A stretch of DNA of 9,777 nucleotides from DATDWC01 sp035289805 (GTDB taxonomy: Bacteria; Patescibacteriota; Gracilibacteria; Peribacterales; Peribacteraceae): NCBI GenBank assembly GCA_035289805.1, contig DATDWC010000019.1, positions 1 to 9,777 of the forward strand. The letters run 5' to 3'. Below, one piece after another: positions 1 through 6,461 of the stretch (position 1 is the first letter of the stretch; every line of letters begins with the position of its first letter). The notes beneath the pieces are model-generated. The model was not told the origin of the DNA and did not search any database. It worked only from the letters and a program-made list of their open reading frames with translations. Made by a program: the position numbers and the translations under genes.

Positions 1-1512
<1,512 letters not shown>

Positions 1513-1630
1513 TTTTCTTGATCTTTAGAAGAGATACTTGCGTACCTCCTCAAAAATTAAATGCTCGGAAATAACGCTGTTCATATGCCATGTCCCACCC
1601 ATGAAGAGCGGGACCTGTCCCCCGTAATCC

Positions 1631-1647
1631 GTCCGCCGAAGGCGGAC
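1631..1647. repeat. Palindromic repeat-like hairpin
   Basis: GTCCGCC-GAA-GGCGGAC is a perfect 7-bp inverted repeat around a 3-base loop, lying in the leader of the 23S unit. Compact CCGCC/GGCGG palindromes of this kind are often dispersed in CPR genomes. Whether this one is repeated elsewhere cannot be seen here. Confidence 0.4.
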
Positions 1648-1734
1648 GAGACGAAGTGGGATGGCAAGCAGTACGTGGACACGTACTTTACTTGCAATGG
1701 ACGAAAAAATTTAGATGAAATTGCGTTAAATAAT

Positions 1735-1762
1735 TTTATAGATGTCGTACCGGTGGTGTGAA
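1735..1762 (-). promoter_or_regulatory. Putative promoter of the 23S rRNA unit
   Basis: On the minus strand TTCACA (1757-1762) is followed after 16 bases by TATAAA (1735-1740). Each matches the sigma-70 consensus at five of six positions. Transcription would start near 1728, giving a leader of roughly 215 nt before the mature 23S 5' end. The leader contains a hairpin with a 7-bp AGTACGT/ACGTACT stem (1670-1687), extended by GCAAG/CTTGC (1664-1668 and 1691-1695). That hairpin may be a processing element, which is inference. An upstream 16S gene is excluded because tpiA occupies the region on the opposite strand. Confidence 0.5.
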
Positions 1763-1792
1763 TGATCACCGGATGGACAAACCACCGCATAC

Positions 1793-1817
1793 AAAAAGGG
1801 TGGGCTTACACCCACCC
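1793..1817 (-). terminator. Rho-independent terminator pointing towards 23S
   Basis: On the minus strand GGGTGGG-TGTAAG-CCCACCC forms a perfect 7-bp stem with a 6-base loop, followed at once by TTTTT. On the plus strand the same hairpin has no T-tract, so it works only leftward. No minus-strand gene lies upstream of it. It sits just before the putative 23S promoter and could block antisense transcripts from the tpiA region from running into the rRNA unit. Confidence 0.6.
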
Positions 1818-1942
1818 GCAGAATCAGAATGTTCCCTCCTCAGGGAGGGGTCTGACCCTACGGGTGGATGTAGCGTTCCATCGCGCGCGTGATCCTATAT
1901 AAGGAAGGGGGGAGATGCAAGAATTTCCGCTGCGATTTCTGC

Positions 1943-1948
1943 TACTCT
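1943..1948 (+). promoter_or_regulatory. -10 element of tpiA (leaderless arrangement)
   Basis: TACTCT ends six bases before the GTG start codon of tpiA. This places the expected transcription start at or next to the start codon. No convincing -35 is seen. An alternative -10, TATATA at 1896-1901, would give a leader of about 50 nt but is followed by no ribosome binding site near the GTG. Confidence 0.4.
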
Positions 1949-1954
1949 GCTCCT

Positions 1955-2677
1955 GTGAAAAAAAGGTCACTCCTCATCGCAGCGAACTGGAAGATGAACA
2001 GTGCTCCAAACAGCCTTAAAACATATGAATCTCGTAAAAATGTCGAAGCGGTGGTCTTCCCCACCTTCCTCGATCTCAGCACTTGCCTCAAAGCAAAAAT
2101 CGTGACGGGAGGACAGTTCGGGAGACCCGAAGATTCGGGAGCATTCACCGGCGACATCTCGATAAAAATGCTGAAGGACTTAGGGTGCACATACGTGCTC
2201 TGCGGACACTCCGATCGGAGGCAATTCCATCACGAATCGAATGAAGAAGTGGCAGCTCAGGCCCGCGCAGCACTCGCTCATGGCCTCCATCCCATCATTT
2301 GCATAGGAGAGAGGGAAGTAGAGCGGGATACGGGGAGAGGAAAAGAGGTAGTGGAAGATCAACTGAAGCCCATCCTCTCACTCATGTGTGAAGGTGGGGT
2401 GACACTCGCCTACGAACCTGTATGGGCAATAAGTCGTGGGGATCCAAACCGCCCAGCCGCTACTCCAGAAGATGCAGAGAACATGCATGCATTCATTCGG
2501 TCACTCCTCCCCGCATCATGCCGAGAAACAATTCGCATCCTGTATGGCGGATCGGTGAAACCAGAGAATGCGCTTACGATCCTCTCTCAATCAGAAGTAG
2601 ATGGAGGGCTCGTGGGAGGTGCTTCCCTCGATCCCGCCTCATTCGCTGCCATTCTGGACGCAGCCGAAAAGGTTTGA
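1955..2677 (+). CDS. tpiA: Triosephosphate isomerase
   Basis: The enzyme interconverts dihydroxyacetone phosphate and glyceraldehyde 3-phosphate in glycolysis, in the cytoplasm. From GTG at 1955 the protein has 240 residues, slightly short for the family (about 250). The catalytic parts are present: AANWKMN (Asn11, Lys13), GHSDRR with catalytic His85, AYEPVWAI with catalytic Glu154, the phosphate-binding YGGSV (197-201) and GGLVGGASL (217-225). The start was chosen because family members begin a few residues before the NWKMN strand. An upstream in-frame GTG at 1889 would add a Cys-rich 22-residue tail foreign to the family. Three oddities stand out. The nearly invariant Glu after His-Ser is Asp87. 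Loop 6 reads SRGDPNRPAAT instead of the usual GTGKTA type. The first helix region (about residues 16-35) is abbreviated. It is transcribed away from the 23S gene, with 79 bp before the next start region. Confidence 0.95.
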   Translation: MKKRSLLIAANWKMNSAPNSLKTYESRKNVEAVVFPTFLDLSTCLKAKIVTGGQFGRPEDSGAFTGDISIKMLKDLGCTYVLCGHSDRRQFHHESNEEVAAQARAALAHGLHPIICIGEREVERDTGRGKEVVEDQLKPILSLMCEGGVTLAYEPVWAISRGDPNRPAATPEDAENMHAFIRSLLPASCRETIRILYGGSVKPENALTILSQSEVDGGLVGGASLDPASFAAILDAAEKV

Positions 2678-2752
2678 GGATAAAAAGTATTTTGGCTTCA
2701 GAAAGCAGAAAAGCCTCCCCCTCTCTCTCTCCACTAAGCCAAGAAAATGTGG

Positions 2753-2758
2753 TACAAT
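2753..2758 (+). promoter_or_regulatory. Extended -10 promoter of the HTTM gene
   Basis: TGG-TACAAT matches an extended -10 element. It ends seven bases before ATG 2766, which predicts a transcript starting at or within a base or two of the A of that ATG. No -35 consensus is visible in the pyrimidine-rich stretch upstream (2716-2733), as is usual for extended -10 promoters. Confidence 0.5.
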
Positions 2759-2765
2759 GTTTGGA

Positions 2766-3593
2766 ATGCTCGAAACACCACCAAACACACAAACCGTGAC
2801 GAAACGAAGTGTTCGGAGTACTCCGCCACAGGCTCTCGCATTCTTCCGCATCGCATGCGGGGTCATACTCCTCAGTATCTGGCTTGCGCCGCTCTTCAAT
2901 GGAACCATTCTGAGTGAGGGGGAGCATCTGTTGCTTCTCGGTATGATTCTGATGGCGCTGTTCCTCACGATCGGCGCTTGGTTCCGCTACGTCACCGTGT
3001 ACCTCGCGATCCTGTATGCCCTTGAGCTTGCACTCATGATGCAAGCCGGCATCGAAACAAATGGTGTAACAAGCATAGAACAGGCAGCACTCTTTATTCC
3101 TGTGCTCCTCGTCCTTGCATTCAGCGGTGCAGATCGCGCCTACTCCTACACCATGTATCTTCGGTATGGATCACCATGGGAATGGGAAGATGTGCACTCG
3201 TTGCCGCAGCAACTCCTCAAAATTATTCTCGCTCTCTCGTACCTCTACATTGGTGCATTCCTCCTGTGGCAACCGCTATGGATGAGTGGCATGCGACTTC
3301 GCTCTGCACTCGTTGGATCCCTGGGCACGATGCTTGGTGCAAGACTCGCACGTTCCGATGTTCCCCCTGCGTTCTTCCAGTGGTCGCTCTACATTACGAA
3401 AGCTCTCGTACTCATGTTGCCGTTCTCCCTCTGGATGAAGCAGATTCGGATGATCTTCATCGTGATCGGGGTCTTGCTCCACGTTGCAGCCGGTATCCTC
3501 TTTGGAACATGGTGGCCTATCATCCTTGTTGCTGGGCTCCCCCTCTTCCTGGTTTCCGAAATCTCGAGTCCAAAAGCAAAGGTAGTACAGTAA
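2766..3593 (+). CDS. HTTM-domain integral membrane protein (DoxX/VKGC-like)
   Basis: This is a 275-residue, highly hydrophobic protein with about seven or eight predicted membrane segments. These lie roughly at residues 23-44, 54-73, 75-95, 106-121, 150-170, 207-225, 229-250 and 250-265. Family signs are the first helix led by ALAFFRIACG, SGADRAYSY after the fourth segment (compare the SADRxxSLD pattern of HTTM proteins), and a YLYIGAFLLW helix. The HTTM family includes the membrane part of vitamin K-dependent gamma-carboxylase, but most bacterial members have no known reaction. They are often fused to, or next to, a DCC-type thioredoxin-like protein, and such a gene lies six bases downstream, convergent. 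A redox partnership at the membrane is therefore plausible but inferred. An ATG at 2757 would add three residues. It overlaps the -10 element, so I prefer 2766. Confidence 0.8.
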   Translation: MLETPPNTQTVTKRSVRSTPPQALAFFRIACGVILLSIWLAPLFNGTILSEGEHLLLLGMILMALFLTIGAWFRYVTVYLAILYALELALMMQAGIETNGVTSIEQAALFIPVLLVLAFSGADRAYSYTMYLRYGSPWEWEDVHSLPQQLLKIILALSYLYIGAFLLWQPLWMSGMRLRSALVGSLGTMLGARLARSDVPPAFFQWSLYITKALVLMLPFSLWMKQIRMIFIVIGVLLHVAAGILFGTWWPIILVAGLPLFLVSEISSPKAKVVQ

Positions 3594-3599
3594 TGCAAT

Positions 3600-3941
3600 T
3601 TAAAGAGAGCAGCTCGTTGAACGATGTCGCGCAATAAAGCGGTACGTCCATTCACTGATTGGCGCAAAGAATGGAAAGTACCGATAGAGGATGAGGAACC
3701 ACTTCCAGAGGGGCGACGTTGCAAGTGCCCGAAATACTGCCTCTGCTCCACTCGAAGTTCTGCCATCCTGCTCAATGAGCCACACGGATTCCTCAAACTG
3801 TTTTTGTGTGATTTGTGGATAGCGATTCCGCACGGCCTGTGAGGGTTCGTAGTTCACACGATCTCCTGTTAAGCGACGGAACCGTTCGATCCATCGTTTG
3901 CAGAAACCACAGTTGCCATCGAAGATGAGGAGAGGTTTCAT
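3600..3941 (-). CDS. DCC-family thiol-disulfide oxidoreductase (DUF393, YuxK-like)
   Basis: A 113-residue protein opening with the DCC signature: LLIFDGNCGFCKRW, with the Cys11-Gly-Phe-Cys14 redox pair directly after the first strand. Also typical are the middle SVWLIEQDGRTSSGAEAVFRAL (about residues 52-73) and an aromatic C-terminal helix ending in WTYRFIARHR. The length fits the family (110-140). Members are thought to act as cytoplasmic thiol-disulfide oxidoreductases, but substrates are mostly unknown. It ends six bases from the convergent HTTM gene and is divergent from the small membrane protein at 3983. A weak -10 (TAGCAT, complement of 3950-3955) lies eight bases before the ATG. No Shine-Dalgarno sequence is present. 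Confidence 0.9.
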   Translation of the reverse strand: MKPLLIFDGNCGFCKRWIERFRRLTGDRVNYEPSQAVRNRYPQITQKQFEESVWLIEQDGRTSSGAEAVFRALATSPLWKWFLILYRYFPFFAPISEWTYRFIARHRSTSCSL

Positions 3942-3949
3942 CCCAAGCT

Positions 3950-3959
3950 ATGCTATCAT
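3950..3959. promoter_or_regulatory. Overlapping divergent -10 elements
   Basis: Ten bases carry candidate -10 elements for both neighbours. TATCAT on the plus strand (3954-3959) would start the holin-like gene's mRNA near 3966. TAGCAT on the minus strand (complement of 3950-3955) lies eight bases before the DCC-protein ATG. If both are real, the two promoters exclude each other sterically. Neither has an obvious -35. Confidence 0.35.
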
Positions 3960-3982
3960 TTCCTCCAACTCCCCCACCACCC

Positions 3983-4237
3983 ATGCAACCACTCAACCCC
4001 AAAGCATTCGGACTCGCCCTCGGTAGCACGTTTGCTCTCGGCATGATCCTACTTGCAGTCATCTCCATGATCCATGGTTCTTTTGGGAACACGGTTATCA
4101 GCATCCTAAGCTCTGCGTACCTCGGATACGACAACACAATCCCGGGGGCACTCTTTGGAGGGATCTGGGGATTTGTGGATGGCGGCATCATGGGATTCGT
4201 TATTGCCTGGATCTACAACAAAGTGAAGGAACTCTAG
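3983..4237 (+). CDS. Small holin-like two-segment membrane protein
   Basis: An 84-residue protein with two hydrophobic stretches, about residues 8-29 and 51-78, the latter rich in glycine (GALFGGIWGFVDGGIMGF). It ends in a short charged tail, YNKVKEL. The pattern LNPKAFGLALG, then a Tyr-Gly-Tyr turn, then GxxxGxxWGFVDG is shared with small bacterial membrane proteins often labelled bacteriophage holin. That label rests on size and topology, and nothing here indicates a prophage. Start 3983 is preferred over the in-frame ATG at 3950, which overlaps the promoter and would add a proline-rich stretch of 11 residues. No Shine-Dalgarno sequence is present. Two hairpins follow the stop codon. Confidence 0.65.
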   Translation: MQPLNPKAFGLALGSTFALGMILLAVISMIHGSFGNTVISILSSAYLGYDNTIPGALFGGIWGFVDGGIMGFVIAWIYNKVKEL

Positions 4238-4246
4238 GAGAGACTC

Positions 4247-4264
4247 CCTTTGCGCTTGCAAAGG
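4247..4264 (+). terminator. Hairpin after the holin-like gene (no T-tract)
   Basis: CCTTTGC-GCTT-GCAAAGG is a perfect 7-bp stem with a 4-base loop, 9 bases after the stop codon. A small GGAG-AGA-CTCC hairpin precedes it. It lacks a T-run (AAATTTC follows), so it may stabilise the 3' end of the message rather than terminate. The 13 bases CTTTGCGCTTGCA at 4248-4260 recur exactly at 4989-5001. Confidence 0.35.
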
Positions 4265-4620
4265 AAATTTCACTCGTTCACAATACCTTCGCATTCCATG
4301 CAAACCCTGTTTCATTTCCGCGGCATGTCCTTCGTCGCCCTCAAGGCGAACGACTCCACGTGTCAGGTTATTGCGGGGATGATGAGTGCATAGAGAATCA
4401 AAAAATATTCGTTCCTCTCATTCCTCCCCCCGCAAAGCGTAAGGGGCATTTTTTCGTTCCTTTACATCACAGCTCCCAATAGGAACACGGTGGAGTGCCG
4501 ATCAAAAGTCGTCAGTCCTCCCTGTTTACGCAGAAACAGAGCAGTACTTTTTTCCTTCGAAAGGAAGCACCCATGTCCCACTCCTCTACTCTCCTCGGTA
4601 CTGAGGAAAGGAAGGTAACT

Positions 4621-4851
4621 ATGAAAACGATCTTCGAGATTATTATCAGTACATGGGCGAAGCGGATCTATGACCGTCACGTACGTTGTCACAGAAACCG
4701 GGCGCCCCAGTGGCCGCTCACACTTCGCCTCCGGGAAAGTTGGTTCCGAAAATTTTCGAACCAAATCCCCTCCCCCGTTGTCTGCCTTTGCGAGGACGGT
4801 CGACTCCTCGCAGGCGATCTCCTACTCGTTCACGTTCATCCGTGTTCTTGA
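4621..4851 (+). CDS. Candidate small protein, unrecognised, doubtful
   Basis: This 76-residue frame is listed only because it has a good Shine-Dalgarno sequence (AAAGGAAGG, about 4607-4615) five bases before ATG 4621, rare in this window. It begins MKTIFEIIISTWAKRIYD, a plausible amphipathic start, then becomes Arg/Trp/Cys-rich without family resemblance. Another frame (from ATG 4670) is open over the same bases, so the opening may be chance. Extending upstream in frame to ATG 4573 is possible. Confidence 0.2.
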   Translation: MKTIFEIIISTWAKRIYDRHVRCHRNRAPQWPLTLRLRESWFRKFSNQIPSPVVCLCEDGRLLAGDLLLVHVHPCS

Positions 4852-4889
4852 ACCCTGCTCTCATTTCTGCGCCTATAGGGAAGCTTGCG

Positions 4890-4919
4890 CCAGCTCGGTT
4901 CCGTAAGGGGCCGAGCTGG
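4890..4919. other. Strong stem-loop
   Basis: CCAGCTCGG (4890-4898) pairs perfectly with CCGAGCTGG (4911-4919), and CC-GTAA-GG can pair inside the loop. No T-tract follows on either strand, so it is unlikely to be a simple terminator. It may belong to a structured RNA ending at the terminator near 5183. Confidence 0.5.
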
Positions 4920-5057
4920 ACGCTCATGACACTCTAACAGCTCTCTCTTTGCTCAAAAAGAAGAATGGGGCAGGTTTTTGAAGACTGTCTTTGCGCTTGC
5001 ACAGCGAAAAAACAGAGCTAGACTGGCCCCAACATGCACCAGTCTCGAGGACTTCCT

Positions 5058-5079
5058 GGCCTGAGCAAAGTCGAAGGCC
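5058..5079. repeat. REP-like palindromic element
   Basis: The 22-bp element is bounded by GGCCT and AGGCC and has the core CTGAGCAAAGTCGAAG. Variants of CTGAGC-RAA-GTCGAAGG are dispersed in many environmental bacterial genomes, including CPR and Chloroflexi. This is from memory and needs a search. Only this copy is visible in the window. Confidence 0.45.
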
Positions 5080-5154
5080 TCCTCGGCAGTCTCCTTCTCC
5101 TCCTTACGGCGGAAGGCAGGCTGTGTGCGTAAAGAAATCTCTCTCAAGCACAAG

Positions 5155-5183
5155 CCTCCCTTCCAAGAAGCGGAGGAGTTTTT
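5155..5183 (+). terminator. Rho-independent terminator in the intergenic stretch
   Basis: CCTCC-CTTC (5155-5163) pairs with GAAG-C-GGAGG (5167-5176) with one bulged C and a CAA loop, followed by AG and TTTTT (5179-5183). No protein gene is recognised just upstream on this strand, so it implies an unrecognised plus-strand transcript. Because the next gene starts 24 bases later, it could also be an attenuator in that gene's leader. Confidence 0.6.
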
Positions 5184-5207
5184 GTATTTCCATTTTCTTT
5201 TTACTTT

Positions 5208-5576
5208 ATGAACGCAGCAGCAGAACGAGCAGCTCAAGCTATTGTTTCCTTACTTGGCACTCAAGATACCGTCATTACCAGGAATGCCATTGATGACATC
5301 GTGCATCAACATATCGGGCAACTTGATGAAGATAGCCGAAGTGAACTCACACGTGCACTCACGAATACAACAGTAGAAACAGTGCACCGACAAACACGCC
5401 ACAAAATTATTATGCACATCAACGGAGATACCACAGCACTGCCTCAAGAGGGGCGCACTCAAAATGCCGATGGTGCGGAAATCTGGCGTGTGACCGAAAG
5501 TGATACACAGGAAAGACAATGGTTCCGTGAATCACAGCGTGTTATGGAAAAGCTCAGCAAAGTAGCTCATGAATAA
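5208..5576 (+). CDS. Hypothetical protein, 122 aa
   Basis: I do not recognise this gene. It encodes a soluble, probably mostly helical protein without signal peptide, membrane segment or cysteine. The N-terminal part (about residues 1-60) reads as alternating hydrophobic/charged helices rich in Ala, Asp and Glu. Residues 60-70 (RHKIIMHINGD) look like a strand, and a charged helix (about 95-122) ends the protein. Long continuous reading, sensible composition and a second gene 29 bases downstream in the same direction support a real gene. There is no Shine-Dalgarno sequence. The ATG follows a pyrimidine-rich tract (CTTTTTACTTT) that resembles the one before the next gene (CCCTTTTTAATC). A terminator-like hairpin lies just upstream. 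Confidence 0.6.
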   Translation: MNAAAERAAQAIVSLLGTQDTVITRNAIDDIVHQHIGQLDEDSRSELTRALTNTTVETVHRQTRHKIIMHINGDTTALPQEGRTQNADGAEIWRVTESDTQERQWFRESQRVMEKLSKVAHE

Positions 5577-5605
5577 TTTTACTTCTACATATCCCCTTTT
5601 TAATC

Positions 5606-6055
5606 ATGAATATCTCCAAACCTCCCGACTATCCGATTCAAGCATGGCAACCAACCATCAATGCGCTCTTAGCGTGTGGAATAGAAGTAAAGATTGATGA
5701 TCCCACAGAAAGAGACCCGACGATGTTTTTAACTGCAATGAACGAAATAGGCCGCGAACGCTTAAAAAAATGTTCCACTGGATATTTTTTGCGTGGCGGT
5801 GAAGGGCGCGTGCGCTCACGCGCAAGTACCATCGCAAGAATATTCAACATCACAGATCAGACTTTTGAATGGCCGGATGATCGACTTTCGGCGCCTGCAG
5901 TGGATTGTAGTCATATGATGGCTCTCCTTAGGGAAGCAATGGTCAATGGCACAGCTATTAGCATTCAAGATTCTGAGGAAAGAAATCCCGATGCATTGAG
6001 ACGTAGACAAGGGGAAAGTGAACCTACGTCGAGTTCCCTCTACAGAGAACTTTAG
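5606..6055 (+). CDS. Hypothetical protein, 149 aa
   Basis: I do not recognise this gene. The product is a soluble, charged protein. Its middle part (about residues 25-90) alternates helices and strands (CGIEVKID, TGYFLRGGEGRVRSRASTIA), and its C-terminal 25 residues are polar and probably disordered (EERNPDALRRRQ, ending in SSSLYREL). No catalytic motif is apparent. It lies 29 bases after the preceding hypothetical gene, so the two may be co-transcribed. Its TAG stop (6053-6055) overlaps, on the opposite strand, the TAA of the displaced pheS 3' end (6052-6054). Before the proposed insertion it would thus have been the convergent neighbour of pheS, with stop codons overlapping just as those of the toxin gene and pheS do now. 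Confidence 0.65.
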   Translation: MNISKPPDYPIQAWQPTINALLACGIEVKIDDPTERDPTMFLTAMNEIGRERLKKCSTGYFLRGGEGRVRSRASTIARIFNITDQTFEWPDDRLSAPAVDCSHMMALLREAMVNGTAISIQDSEERNPDALRRRQGESEPTSSSLYREL

Positions 6056-6114
6056 AACTGCTTCAAAAACCGTAGATCCCCCTGATAGAACAACCGGATA
6101 TTCGGGATTTGATG
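6052..6114 (-). pseudogene. Displaced 3' end of pheS (last 20 codons plus stop)
   Basis: On the minus strand this encodes HQIPNIRLFYQG followed by DLRFLKQF and TAA, identical at the protein level to the C-terminus of the intact pheS (6730-6792). Nine of 21 codons differ, with 10 base changes, and every change is synonymous, including CGG versus AGA for arginine. The match stops abruptly upstream, where TGA, TTG and AGT codons precede the block in frame, so there is no expressed gene here. Such a pattern means both copies were shaped as coding sequence before one was orphaned. The relic borders the left side of the toxin-antitoxin segment. Confidence 0.85.
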
Positions 6115-6131
6115 ACTCAATCATTTTCCCC

Positions 6132-6160
6132 TTGCAAAAAGACACTCACTGCCCTATAAT
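6132..6160 (+). promoter_or_regulatory. Promoter of the toxin-antitoxin operon
   Basis: TTGCAA (6132-6137), a 17-bp spacer and a perfect TATAAT (6155-6160) make this the best sigma-70 promoter in the window. Transcription should start near 6167, giving a leader of about 25 nt. Confidence 0.75.
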
Positions 6161-6163
6161 GGA

Positions 6164-6183
6164 TAGTGATTGACCATTCACTA
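6164..6183. promoter_or_regulatory. Operator-like inverted repeat for antitoxin autoregulation
   Basis: TAGTGA-N8-TCACTA is a perfect 6-bp inverted repeat covering the predicted transcription start. Ribbon-helix-helix antitoxins usually repress their own operon by binding such short dyads, so this is the likely operator. Confidence 0.6.
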
Positions 6184-6191
6184 ACCTACCA

Positions 6192-6461
6192 ATGTCCACT
6201 ATTCGCCTCACCGTCGGCAAAGATCTCGCGAGGATCCTCCGGGAACTCAAAGCCATGCGCTTCCCGCTCCTCAATAATGCCGAAATTATTCGCGCAGCGC
6301 TCTCCCACTACTATATTTCGACGAAAATTGAATTGGACGAACAATCCGAAGTACCGAACGAAGAGCTCATCAAATCGTTCAAGGAGAGTGAAAAACACTT
6401 AAAGAATCCGCATAAGCGTTTTTATACGCTTGATGAAATGATGGCAGATCTGACGGAATGA
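6192..6461 (+). CDS. Ribbon-helix-helix antitoxin
   Basis: An 89-residue protein. Residues 2-7 (STIRLTV) form the expected DNA-binding beta strand. Two helices follow, around LARILRELKAM and NNAEIIRAALSHYY, the usual ribbon-helix-helix order of CopG/RelB-type antitoxins. The C-terminal tail (about 60-89), charged and ending in FYTLDEMMADLTE, is the kind of segment that wraps around and neutralises a RelE-type toxin. The start is fixed by the strand beginning at residue 2 and by the promoter 30 bases upstream. No Shine-Dalgarno sequence is visible. Its TGA overlaps the toxin ATG by four bases (ATGA), so the two are translationally coupled. The inverted repeat at 6164-6183 is its probable binding site. 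Confidence 0.85.
   Translation: MSTIRLTVGKDLARILRELKAMRFPLLNNAEIIRAALSHYYISTKIELDEQSEVPNEELIKSFKESEKHLKNPHKRFYTLDEMMADLTE

Larger units (their letters stand above)
4238..5207. other. Long intergenic stretch with hairpins, no convincing gene
   Basis: No open frame here resembles a known protein. Hairpins on the plus strand are: CCCC/GGGG around 4427-4446, followed by TTTTTT at 4449-4454; CTGTTT/AAACAG (4522-4539), followed by TTTTTT at 4548-4553; TTCCTT-CGA-AAGGAA (4552-4566); a near-palindrome around AAAATTTT (4741-4763); a strong stem-loop at 4890-4919; AGACTGG/CCAGTCT (5020-5045); a repeat-like palindrome (5058-5079); and a terminator at 5155-5183. I looked for RNase P RNA, tmRNA, SRP RNA and tRNA signatures on both strands and found none. 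The stretch may encode a structured RNA or be decayed sequence. Confidence 0.6.

Noticed and set aside
1540..1570. BoxA-like antitermination motif (GAGCATTTAATTT on the minus strand) upstream of 23S
   Set aside because: It matches the GCTCTTTAA consensus only partly, and boxB/boxC partners are not visible.
1561..1790. Frames on both strands (66 and 69 codons) between 23S and tpiA
   Set aside because: They overlap the promoter, palindrome and terminator, lack start signals and have low-complexity translations.
1915..2019. 34-codon frame MQEFPLRFLLL... with a good purine-rich site (AAGGAAGGGGGG) just upstream
   Set aside because: It is out of frame with and overlaps the start of tpiA, and has no resemblance to a known peptide. 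A regulatory leader peptide is conceivable but nothing else supports it.
4298..4393. 31-codon frame after the holin-like gene
   Set aside because: No ribosome binding site or promoter and no recognisable composition; consistent with chance.
4427..4454. CCCC/GGGG hairpin plus TTTTTT as a terminator
   Set aside because: The stem has only four G-C pairs and a long loop, and it lies almost 200 bases from the nearest gene end; noted only in the intergenic description.
4741..4763. Near-palindrome around AAAATTTT containing TTCGAA, reminiscent of a tRNA T-arm on the minus strand
   Set aside because: The T-stem does not form properly and no acceptor, anticodon or D arm can be built around it.
4953..5237. 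94-codon minus-strand frame with Cys-rich start
   Set aside because: It runs through the REP-like palindrome and the plus-strand terminator and into the 5208 gene, and lacks start signals.
5816..6145. 109-codon minus-strand frame across the displaced pheS end
   Set aside because: It reads the pheS relic in the wrong frame and is antisense to the 149-aa hypothetical gene.
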